From: Ulvibacter litoralis
Lineage (GTDB): Bacteria > Bacteroidota > Bacteroidia > Flavobacteriales > Flavobacteriaceae
Direction of reading: 5' to 3'
Length of the DNA stretch: 64,000 bases
NCBI RefSeq assembly: GCF_900102055.1
Contig: NZ_FNBA01000001.1
Location: 1,079,085-1,143,084, forward strand
Of the stretch, positions 17,921 to 25,743 are shown one piece after another. The notes under the pieces were generated by a model. It saw only the letters and a list, made by a program, of their open reading frames with translations, did not search any database and was not told the origin of the DNA. The position numbers and the translations under genes are program-made. Each line of letters opens with the position of its first letter. Within the stretch, counting starts at the first letter, position 1.

Positions 17921-18724
17921 TTAAAAATGTGTTTTTAAAATATCATCAATCGCTTCTTTGGTAAGAATAGAGATTTGTGGGGAAAGGCTTTTAGATAGTT
18001 TTAATAATTTATTTTCTAACTTATTTTCAAAACTGCGGGAATAGGATCCAGAAATAACAACCGCAATGTAATACGTATGAAAGTTTTGAATATGAATGGT
18101 GTACAGTTCATATTCTATGGCCTCTAGGTTTTGAGTACCTCCTTCAAAAGCATCTTCTACAAAGCTTTTAATAGCGGTTAACATTCCAGAAATCATGTCT
18201 TTATCTACGGTAGCAGTATTGCTGTGATTTCCTAATAATATTCCAGAGCCTTTTTGAATAATAAAGACTTCACTGATGGTGGGTGCATCGAGCTCGGTAA
18301 GTAGTAAGTCACTTTCCTTTACTCCTGTAAATTTAGCGCGTAATTTTCGTTTAAAAGAATTTACAGAAAAGGTGTCGTTTACTTTCTTATTCATGGTTTC
18401 AGAAAGCAACTTAATCTCGTTTTGAATGTAGCGTTTAATCATTTTTCCCATAATTGGGTACAATGCTTCTACAACACGTTCTTTGGAGTTTTCTATTTCG
18501 TCTTTAAGGGTTTGAGTAATTACAGGGCCGAGTGATGTAGGGATTTCAGAAACAAATACTTTAAGTCGATCTTCAATAATTGGATTTACTTTTTCTGAAA
18601 GCTTTTCTTGTTTTTCAAGTGTTTCAGATATTTTTTCTATCCGTTGGTTTATGGCATGGGCAACCTCTCTGTCGTCTATTAACAGAATATCCCTTAGAAG
18701 TTGTAACCTGTCTTCTTCAACCAT
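17921..18724 (-). CDS. Coiled-coil protein with roadblock/longin-like C-terminal domain
   Basis: A 267-residue soluble protein. Residues 1-130 are helical and charged (coiled-coil character, EKISETLEKQEKLSEKVNP). Residues about 148-267 have the strand-helix-strand pattern of prokaryotic roadblock/longin-type small-GTPase partners: VFIIQKGSGILLGNHS, then DMISGMLTAIKSFVEDAF, then YYIAVVISG. Such domains act as GTPase regulators or scaffolds, as MglB does for MglA. The call rests on pattern recognition. The GTPase gene begins right after its stop. Confidence 0.65.
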   Translation of the reverse strand: MVEEDRLQLLRDILLIDDREVAHAINQRIEKISETLEKQEKLSEKVNPIIEDRLKVFVSEIPTSLGPVITQTLKDEIENSKERVVEALYPIMGKMIKRYIQNEIKLLSETMNKKVNDTFSVNSFKRKLRAKFTGVKESDLLLTELDAPTISEVFIIQKGSGILLGNHSNTATVDKDMISGMLTAIKSFVEDAFEGGTQNLEAIEYELYTIHIQNFHTYYIAVVISGSYSRSFENKLENKLLKLSKSLSPQISILTKEAIDDILKTHF

Positions 18725-18744
18725 ATATTACTTAAAAAGGTGGG

Positions 18745-19092
18745 CTATGAACTTATTTTTTCACCGAGATTGATTAAAAGTTTTCCAAGTTCTCTTCGGT
18801 CCACTTTCTTTTCTGAAAGCGCATCGGTTTTAGCATTCAATGAATCTTCTAGATCTGTAATACGAATGTTAACATCAGTACTAAGGGTGTCTATGGACTG
18901 CATTAGTTCATTGCGAACTTCATCAATGTAGTTTTCTAGGTGTTCCTTTTTATCCTGAATGTCTTTTTTTAAGGTTTCAAATTCACTGTCATATTGAACC
19001 ATGTTTTCACCAAAAATAAGGTTTTTGATGGCTTCAATTTTAGAAGTAGAATCGACAGCGTCGTTGATAGGTTCTTGGGTGTTTTTTTTACT
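18745..19092 (-). CDS. Small coiled-coil protein, first gene of the GTPase operon
   Basis: About 115 residues when started at MSKKNTQEP (19092); the frame opens a little earlier at 19113 (MQTCNV). Nearly all helix with heptad-like spacing (FETLKKDIQDKKEHLENYIDEVRNEL), ending DRRELGKLLINLGEKISS. No membrane segment or known domain. It precedes the roadblock-like gene by 20 bp and is probably a structural or adaptor subunit of the GTPase module. The function is unknown. Confidence 0.7.
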   Translation of the reverse strand, partial: SKKNTQEPINDAVDSTSKIEAIKNLIFGENMVQYDSEFETLKKDIQDKKEHLENYIDEVRNELMQSIDTLSTDVNIRITDLEDSLNAKTDALSEKKVDRRELGKLLINLGEKISS

Positions 19093-19160
19093 CATTACAT
19101 TACATGTTTGCAAAAATAAAGTTACTAAAAAAACGCAGATATTAACAGCTTTTCCATTTT

Positions 19161-20165
19161 TTATGCGTTTCGCATAAATTCTTCGGCTTTCTCTACCATG
19201 CGTTTGCTTCCGCAGAAAAAGGGTGCGCGTTGGTGTAATTCGGTGGGTACAATGTCTAGAATACTCATGAAGCCATTGCTAGCCTTACCTCCCGCTTGTT
19301 CGGCAATATAAGCCATTGGGTTACATTCGTATAATAAACGTAGTTTTCCATCAGGATTTTTAGACGTACTTGGATAAATATAAATGCCTCCTTTAATCAT
19401 ATTTCTATGAAAATCAGATACTAATGATCCTATGTATCTAGAAGTGTATGGACGATCCTCTTCTTCTTGCTGACAGTATTTAATATAGTTTTTAACTCCT
19501 TGTGGGAATTGAATGTAATTTCCTTCGTTCACCGAATAAATAGCTCCCGTTTCGGGAAAACGCATATTAGGGTGCGATAAGTAATAAGTTCCAATCGCTG
19601 GGTTTAATGTAAATCCATTTACACCGTGTCCTGTACTATAAACAATCATGGTAGAAGTACCATATACGATGTATCCTGCAGCGACTTGTTTGTTTCCTGG
19701 TTGTAGAAAATCGTCAATTGTAACTGGGGTTCCAGAAGGTGTAACTCTTCTGTAGATGGAGAAAATGGTTCCTACCGAAACGTTTACGTCTATATTAGAC
19801 GATCCGTCTAAAGGATCCATCAACACTACGTATTTATTATCGTTTTTCTCGTTACGTCCTTTAATGGTAATGAAATCGTCCTCTTCTTCACTCGCAATAC
19901 CACAAACAATTTCTCTATTGGTAAGTGTTTTAATAAATACCTCGTTGGCGTAAACATCTAATTTTTGTTGATCTTCTCCTTGTACGTTTGTTTCTCCTAC
20001 AGCTCCTAAAATATCAACTAAACCAGCCTTGTTTACTTCATGATTTACAACTTTAGCTGCAAGACGAATGGAGTTAATTAATCTTGAAAGTTCACCTGAA
20101 GAGTATTGAAATTCGCTCTGATTTTCAATAATAAACTCGCCAAGGGTTTGATTTTGTTTAGCCAT
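19161..20165 (-). CDS. fbp: Fructose-1,6-bisphosphatase, class I
   Basis: Hydrolyses fructose 1,6-bisphosphate to fructose 6-phosphate in gluconeogenesis. It has about 334 residues from the ATG at 20165 ([12 protein letters not shown]), the normal class I length; ten extra upstream codons look like leader. The metal- and substrate-binding signature [13 protein letters not shown] is near residue 121, with GIASEEED before it and [18 protein letters not shown] near the C-terminus (substrate-binding region). It is divergent from the GNAT gene at 20249 and the two share an 83-bp promoter region with opposed ATATTTG boxes. Confidence 0.97.
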   Translation of the reverse strand: MAKQNQTLGEFIIENQSEFQYSSGELSRLINSIRLAAKVVNHEVNKAGLVDILGAVGETNVQGEDQQKLDVYANEVFIKTLTNREIVCGIASEEEDDFITIKGRNEKNDNKYVVLMDPLDGSSNIDVNVSVGTIFSIYRRVTPSGTPVTIDDFLQPGNKQVAAGYIVYGTSTMIVYSTGHGVNGFTLNPAIGTYYLSHPNMRFPETGAIYSVNEGNYIQFPQGVKNYIKYCQQEEEDRPYTSRYIGSLVSDFHRNMIKGGIYIYPSTSKNPDGKLRLLYECNPMAYIAEQAGGKASNGFMSILDIVPTELHQRAPFFCGSKRMVEKAEEFMRNA

Positions 20166-20248
20166 TTTGTTTTGGGTATCATGAATTTTAAGCAAATATC
20201 GGGATTTTTAAGAAATTGAGCCGATATTTGTCAAGCAAAACGTATTTC

Positions 20249-20728
20249 ATGAAAATTACTATAAGAAAAGCCCTTAAAGAAGATATGAAAGATGTGTTGT
20301 CTCTCATTGAAGAGTTGGCACTATTTGAGAAAGAACCAGATGCTGTTGAAGTGACTGTCGCTAACCTACAAGAAGATGGTTTTGGAGCCTCTCCTAAATT
20401 TACGTGTTGGGTTGCCGAAGTTGATAAACAAGTGGTTGGTATGGCTTTGGTTTATTTTAGATATTCTACTTGGAAAGGAAAAACAGTTCATTTAGAAGAC
20501 TTGGTAGTAAGAGACAACATGCGAGGGAAAGGTGTGGGGGAAGCTCTATATGCTGAAGTGATGAAATACGGTCATTCGCAAGGTGTAAAACGCGTACAAT
20601 GGGAAGTGATTGCTTGGAATGAGGGCGCAATTAAATTTTATGAGCGAAGTGGCGCTAAAGTACTGCGTGATTGGCATGTAGTACATATGGACGAACAAGG
20701 TTTAACTAATTATATTGAAAAAGAGTGA
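20249..20728 (+). CDS. GNAT family N-acetyltransferase
   Basis: A 159-residue acetyl-CoA-dependent acyltransferase. I start at ATG 20249 (MKITIRKALKEDM), where the GNAT fold begins; 11 upstream in-frame codons lack the fold. Motif A is VRDNMRGKGVGEALYAEVM (the R-x-x-G-x-G pyrophosphate loop), and motif B includes WEVIAWNEGAIKFYERSGA. It resembles the diamine/spermidine acetyltransferase-like branch, but the substrate is unknown. The end overlaps the GTG start of the aspartate kinase gene by 4 bp, so the two are coupled. Confidence 0.9.
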   Translation: MKITIRKALKEDMKDVLSLIEELALFEKEPDAVEVTVANLQEDGFGASPKFTCWVAEVDKQVVGMALVYFRYSTWKGKTVHLEDLVVRDNMRGKGVGEALYAEVMKYGHSQGVKRVQWEVIAWNEGAIKFYERSGAKVLRDWHVVHMDEQGLTNYIEKE

Positions 20729-21984
20729 TTAAAATATTTAAATTTGGGGGAGCTTCTGTAAAAGATGCTAATGGGGTTAAAAACCTAGCCTCTGTGCTAG
20801 AAACTACAGCTGAAAAAGATGTCGTAGTCGTGATATCTGCAATGGGAAAGACAACGAATCATCTAGAAGTTGTTGTTTCCAATTATTTTTCAAATCCGGA
20901 GGCGATTGAAGCTTCAGTAACTGAAGTGTATGATTACCATCACAAAATACTATCAGAATTATTTGCCTCTGCTTCGCATCCTATTTTTAAGAAAGTAGCC
21001 GGTCTTTTTAAAGAGTTAAATCAGTTTCTAAAAAGCACAAAATCTGAAAATCACGCTTTTATTTATGATCAAGTAGTAAGCTTTGGTGAGTTAACATCGA
21101 CCACCATCGTTTCTGCGTATCTTTCCGAAGTAAACATAAAAAACACCTTTTTAGATGTTCGTAAATGCATTAAAACCGATAACTATCACAGAGATGCAAA
21201 TGTAAACTGGGAGGTTACTCAAAAAAACATTTCGACCCTGGTTAGTGCAAAAGGTATTACCGTAACACAAGGGTTTTTAGGAGCTGAAGGAACTAATAAT
21301 TTTACCACCACCTTAGGACGTGAAGGAAGTGATTATACGGCTGCTATTTTTGGATACTGCCTAAATGCCGAAAATGTAACGATTTGGAAAGATGTGCCAG
21401 GGGTTTTAAATGCCGATCCGCGCCACTTTGCAAAGACTCAATTATTACATCACATTTCATACAGAGAAGCCATAGAATTAGCGTTTTATGGAGCTTCTGT
21501 AATACACCCAAAAACATTGCAACCGCTTCAGAGAAAAGAAATTCCGTTGTTTGTGAAATCGTTTTTAAATCCGTTAAACGCCGGAACGTGTGTGGGTAAA
21601 GGTGTTACTTTAGATCCTCAAGTATCTTGTTTTATTCTGAAAAAGAATCAAGTGCTAATCTCGCTGTCGTCGTTGGATTTTTCATTTATGATGGAAGACA
21701 ATATTAGTGAGATATTTAAATTGCTACATGAGTATAAAATGCGCATGGAGTTAATTCAGAATTCTGCCATTAGTTTTTCAGTTTGTATCGATAATAAATA
21801 CAATAATTTAGAGCTGTTGCTTACCAAACTTAGAGAAAAGTATAAGGTGCATTGCGACGAGAATGTAACGTTATATACCATTAGACACTCCAAACCTGTA
21901 GAAATTAAAACATTGATAAACGGAAAAGATGTATTGGTAAAGCAAGAGAGTCGCGATACTGTGCAATTAGTTATTAAGGAATAG
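20725..21984 (+). CDS. Aspartate kinase
   Basis: Phosphorylates L-aspartate in the first step of the lysine/threonine/methionine pathway. The protein has 419 residues, monofunctional, starting at a GTG that overlaps the previous stop. The N-terminal kinase signature is KFGGASVKDANGVKN. Near residue 195 it has TLGREGSDYTAA (LGRGGSDTTA in most homologues) and then WKDVPGVLNADPR. The last ~130 residues are an ACT-type regulatory region, shorter and more divergent than in E. coli LysC. No homoserine dehydrogenase is fused. Confidence 0.92.
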   Translation: MIKIFKFGGASVKDANGVKNLASVLETTAEKDVVVVISAMGKTTNHLEVVVSNYFSNPEAIEASVTEVYDYHHKILSELFASASHPIFKKVAGLFKELNQFLKSTKSENHAFIYDQVVSFGELTSTTIVSAYLSEVNIKNTFLDVRKCIKTDNYHRDANVNWEVTQKNISTLVSAKGITVTQGFLGAEGTNNFTTTLGREGSDYTAAIFGYCLNAENVTIWKDVPGVLNADPRHFAKTQLLHHISYREAIELAFYGASVIHPKTLQPLQRKEIPLFVKSFLNPLNAGTCVGKGVTLDPQVSCFILKKNQVLISLSSLDFSFMMEDNISEIFKLLHEYKMRMELIQNSAISFSVCIDNKYNNLELLLTKLREKYKVHCDENVTLYTIRHSKPVEIKTLINGKDVLVKQESRDTVQLVIKE

Positions 21985-21999
21985 TTGGTTTGGTTTCGC

Positions 22000-22007
22000 T
22001 ATATTTG
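22000..22007 (+). promoter_or_regulatory. Promoter -7 box for the bifunctional acyltransferase gene
   Basis: TATATTTG, a match to the TAnnTTTG consensus, lies 26 bp before the ATG at 22034 and just after the aspartate kinase stop. It suggests separate transcription of the acyltransferase gene. Confidence 0.5.
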
Positions 22008-22033
22008 CCAACAGCAATAATTGAAAAAAATTC

Positions 22034-23848
22034 ATGGGTTTAGTCAGTGCAAAGGAAGTAGCAAAAGCCATAAAAGTAGATAAATTCGGCTTTTTAGGCA
22101 CTTCTATGGGATGGACATTGATGAAAATACTTAACATTTCTACCATGAATAAAATTTATGATAGAAACAAGCACTTAAGCAATCTTGAGTTTATAAATGC
22201 ACTTTTGGATGAATTTGAAATTAATTTTGAAATTCCGGAGGAAGATTTAAAGCGAATCCCAAAAACAGGACCTTTTATTACCATTTCCAATCATCCGCTT
22301 GGAGGAATTGATGGTATATTATTGCTGAAATTACTACTAGAACACCGCACAGATTATAAAATTATAGCAAACTTTTTACTGCATCGTATCGAGCCTTTAA
22401 AGCCGTATATAATGCCTGTAAATCCTTTTGAAGATCACAAAGACGCAAAGTCGAGTGTCCAAGGAATAAAAGCAGCTTTGAAACATTTAAGTGACGGACA
22501 TCCATTAGGTATTTTTCCTGCGGGAGAGGTTTCTACCTATCGAGATGGTAAACTAATGGTGGATAAGCCCTGGGAAGAGGCGGCTATGAAAATTATAAAA
22601 AAGGCCAATGTTCCTGTAGTGCCTATTTACTTTCACGCCAAGAACAGCAAGCTTTTTTATCGTTTGGCAAAGATTAGTGATACGTTTAGAACCGCTAAAT
22701 TGCCTTCTGAATTATTGACTCAAAGAGACCGTGTTATTAAAGTTCGTATTGGAAATGCCATTTCTGTGAACGATCAAGATGAACATGAGTCTTTAGCTGG
22801 TTTTACTGAATTTCTTCGGAAAAAAACGTACATGTTATCAAATGCGTTTGAAACAAAGAAGTTGTTAGATGGCATTCCAAAATCATTAAAAATACCCAAA
22901 GCACCTAAGAAAATTGCAGGTCCCGTTTCGGTTTCTGCGATGGAAAAGGAGATTGGAGTGTTGCGTGAAAACGACAAACGCTTACTTACCAGTAAAAATT
23001 ACGAAGTCTTTTTAGCACAAGCAGATATCATTCCGAACATTTTACAGGAAATAGGGCGTCTGCGTGAGATTACCTTTCGAGAAGTAGGTGAGGGAACGAA
23101 TAACTCGACCGATTTAGACAAGTTTGATTCTTATTACCACCATATGTTTTTGTGGGATACAGATACTAAAAAACTGGCAGGAGCCTATCGTATGGGATTA
23201 GGGTCAATGATTTTCCCAAGGTTTGGAATTGATGGTTTTTACCTTCAAGATTTATTTCGTTTTGAACCTGAACTCTATCCTATGATGGAAAAATCGATAG
23301 AGATGGGACGTGCGTTTGTGATAAAAGAATACCAATTACGTCCAATGCCTTTATTTTTACTTTGGAAAGGAATCGTGCACACGACGTTACGTTATCCAGA
23401 ACATCGTTATTTAATTGGCGGAGTGAGTATTAGTAATAAGTTTTCAGAATTTTCAAAATCGTTAATGATTGAATTTATGAAGTCTAATTATTACGACCCT
23501 TATGTGGCGCAATACATTAATCCTAAAAAGGAATTTAAGGTAAAGCTGAAGGATGCCGATAAAGATTTTGTGTTTGATGAAAGTGAAGCCGATTTAAATA
23601 AATTTGATAAAATTATTGATGAGGTAGAACCTGGAAACCTTCGTTTGCCCGTATTGATAAAAAAATACATCAAACAAAATGCAAGAGTTGTTGCCTTTAA
23701 TGTAGATCCTCTCTTTAATAATGCCGTAGATGGTTTAATGTATATTCGTATTGCAGACCTACCAGAAAGCACTGTAAAACCTGTGATGGAAGAGTTTCAG
23801 GAAGAGCTTGAGAAAAAGTACGCCAGCAAGGCAGAAGAAGGAGAATAA
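22034..23848 (+). CDS. Two-domain acyltransferase, OlsF-like (aminolipid synthesis)
   Basis: A 604-residue fusion. Residues about 60-270 are a PlsC-type O-acyltransferase with NHPLGGIDG (the NHx4D motif) and FPAGEVSTYRDG. Residues about 320-560 resemble the GNAT-like N-acyltransferase of OlsB/hemolysin type (LREITFREVGEGTNN, YYHHMFLWD, GAYRMGLG, EMGRAFVIKEYQ). This order matches OlsF, a bifunctional acyltransferase reported to make ornithine lipids in some bacteria, including flavobacteria. The membrane product (ornithine, glycine or other amino lipid) cannot be decided from sequence. The DUF5995 gene follows 49 bp downstream. Confidence 0.75.
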   Translation: MGLVSAKEVAKAIKVDKFGFLGTSMGWTLMKILNISTMNKIYDRNKHLSNLEFINALLDEFEINFEIPEEDLKRIPKTGPFITISNHPLGGIDGILLLKLLLEHRTDYKIIANFLLHRIEPLKPYIMPVNPFEDHKDAKSSVQGIKAALKHLSDGHPLGIFPAGEVSTYRDGKLMVDKPWEEAAMKIIKKANVPVVPIYFHAKNSKLFYRLAKISDTFRTAKLPSELLTQRDRVIKVRIGNAISVNDQDEHESLAGFTEFLRKKTYMLSNAFETKKLLDGIPKSLKIPKAPKKIAGPVSVSAMEKEIGVLRENDKRLLTSKNYEVFLAQADIIPNILQEIGRLREITFREVGEGTNNSTDLDKFDSYYHHMFLWDTDTKKLAGAYRMGLGSMIFPRFGIDGFYLQDLFRFEPELYPMMEKSIEMGRAFVIKEYQLRPMPLFLLWKGIVHTTLRYPEHRYLIGGVSISNKFSEFSKSLMIEFMKSNYYDPYVAQYINPKKEFKVKLKDADKDFVFDESEADLNKFDKIIDEVEPGNLRLPVLIKKYIKQNARVVAFNVDPLFNNAVDGLMYIRIADLPESTVKPVMEEFQEELEKKYASKAEEGE

Positions 23849-23897
23849 GTATAGTATATCCCCATTTGTGTTTTTTTTAATTCGTAAATTTTTCGAA

Positions 23898-24650
23898 ATG
23901 ATCGCTAAAACCATAGATGAAGTAATTGCTCAATTACACGATATTATTGCTGTTGAAGCCAGTAAGAATTCTCAAATGGCTTTCTTTCCGATATTGTATA
24001 AAAAAGTAACCGAACGTATAAAGGTCGGTATTCAGAACAATGAATTTGAAAACAATGTGCGAATGGAAACGCTCGACGTTCTTTTTGCAAATCGATACAT
24101 CGCTGCCTATCGTCAATATTCCGAAGGAAAAACGCCTACAATCAGCTGGAAAAATGCTTTTGAAGCCACACGGGAAAGTTCGTATTTAATTATGCAGCAT
24201 TTGTTGTTGGGAATTAATGCACATATCAATTTAGATCTAGGAATTGCTGTTGCTGAAACTGTTGGGGATCAAGGAGATTTAACCGATTTTGAGAATGATT
24301 TCAATAAAATTAATGACATCTTGGCGAGCATGATTGATGATGTGCAACAACGAATAGGAAAGGTGTCGCCGCTCTTTTATTTATTAGAAAAAGTAGGTAA
24401 AGGAAAGGAAGATAAAATTGTTTCTTTCAGCATCAATATTGCGAGAGATGGCGCTTGGTTGTTTGCCAATCAGTATCATATTTCTCCCAACAAACTTGAG
24501 GAAATAGCGTCTCGAGATACAATTATAGGCTTTTTAGCAACCCAACTTACCACGACAAAAAGCTGGCTTATTCGCCATACTATTAAAACCATTCGCTTTT
24601 TTGAAACAAAAGACACTAAGCGTGTGATTTCAGTTTTGGGAGCTGTTTAG
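23898..24650 (+). CDS. DUF5995 family protein
   Basis: About 250 residues from the ATG at 23898 (MIAKTIDEVIAQLHDI); the open frame begins at 23808 inside the previous gene, but those 30 codons look like out-of-frame leader. The protein is helical, with the motif LLLGINAHINLDLGIAVAE near residue 110, which is characteristic of DUF5995. The function is unknown. It is convergent with the YitT gene, the two stop codons overlapping by 4 bp. Confidence 0.8.
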   Translation: MIAKTIDEVIAQLHDIIAVEASKNSQMAFFPILYKKVTERIKVGIQNNEFENNVRMETLDVLFANRYIAAYRQYSEGKTPTISWKNAFEATRESSYLIMQHLLLGINAHINLDLGIAVAETVGDQGDLTDFENDFNKINDILASMIDDVQQRIGKVSPLFYLLEKVGKGKEDKIVSFSINIARDGAWLFANQYHISPNKLEEIASRDTIIGFLATQLTTTKSWLIRHTIKTIRFFETKDTKRVISVLGAV

Positions 24651-25615
24651 TTTAACGGACGTTTTTTAATCATTCCTCCTTTGGCGTCTTTAATACTTTG
24701 CATTACTAAAAAGGCATTTTTATCTATTTTATCGACTTCCGTTTGCAGTTTTGCGAGTTCCAATCGGGTTATTAATGTGTAGATGATGTCTGTATCTTTC
24801 AACGTTTCCCCTCGTTTTCCAAACCCTCTTTTACCGTTGTAAATAGTACATCCGCGCCCCATGTTTTCAATAATAGCAAGTCTTATTTCTTCGCTTCTTT
24901 CAGAAATAATAGTAACACCTACATATTCTTCAATACCTGACACGACAAAATCGACCGTTTTTGAAGCCGATAAATAGGTTAACATCGCATATAGCGCTGT
25001 TTCAATTGTAAAAATATAGGCTGCCACGCTGAAAATCAGAATATTAAAAACAAGGATTACATCTCCAATAGTAAGGGATGTTTTACGGCTAATAAATATT
25101 GCGAGAACTTCGGTACCATCAATAACGGCACCACCACGAATTGCCAATCCGATACCAAGACCTAAGAAAAACCCCCCAAAAACGGCAATTAATAATTTGT
25201 CGTCTGTAACGGTTGGGAAATCTATAAAATGAACAGAAATAGCTAGGGCTAAGATGCCAAGAAAACTACGGAAAGCAAATTGTTTTCCTATCGTAGAATA
25301 TCCTAAAACAATAAAGGGAGTGTTTAATAGTACTAAAAGCAGCGATAGTGAAAGTCCTGTAACTTCAGTTAGTATAAGCGAAATTCCGGTAACACCACCG
25401 TCTATAAAAGCATTGGGAAGTAAAAAACCAGTAAGACCAAAACTAGCTGAAACAACTCCAAGGATTATTAATGCGCTTTCTTTTAAGAGATGGGTAAACT
25501 CAATAGTTGTTTCTTTAACCTCTTTTTCGAAAGGTTTTTTGGTGGTTTGAACCCGTCTTTTTTTAAGACGTTGTTTGGTTGCTTCAACTATGATATACTG
25601 GAAAATGCTATTCAT
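24647..25615 (-). CDS. YitT family membrane protein
   Basis: A 322-residue inner-membrane protein. The charged N-terminus is followed by five to six hydrophobic segments (residues about 45-215, for example ALIILGVVSASFGLTGFLLP, FGGFFLGLGIGLAIRGG). The C-terminal soluble DUF2179 domain contains GRGCTIYNGKRGFGKRGE and DIIYTLITRLELAKLQ. This is the standard YitT/YqfU architecture (DUF161 plus DUF2179). No substrate is established for the family. The GGAVIDGTEVLAIF loop is typical. Confidence 0.92.
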   Translation of the reverse strand: MNSIFQYIIVEATKQRLKKRRVQTTKKPFEKEVKETTIEFTHLLKESALIILGVVSASFGLTGFLLPNAFIDGGVTGISLILTEVTGLSLSLLLVLLNTPFIVLGYSTIGKQFAFRSFLGILALAISVHFIDFPTVTDDKLLIAVFGGFFLGLGIGLAIRGGAVIDGTEVLAIFISRKTSLTIGDVILVFNILIFSVAAYIFTIETALYAMLTYLSASKTVDFVVSGIEEYVGVTIISERSEEIRLAIIENMGRGCTIYNGKRGFGKRGETLKDTDIIYTLITRLELAKLQTEVDKIDKNAFLVMQSIKDAKGGMIKKRPLN

Positions 25616-25743
25616 CCTTTTTAAAGTTTTAAGTGTTTTATTAAAAAAAGACTTAAATCAAAGGTAATAAACTAGCGAACCGTATGGTGTTTTTATTATG
25701 TTTTAAATAAAATAAAATATGAAGGTGTAAAGACGACCGTTAC

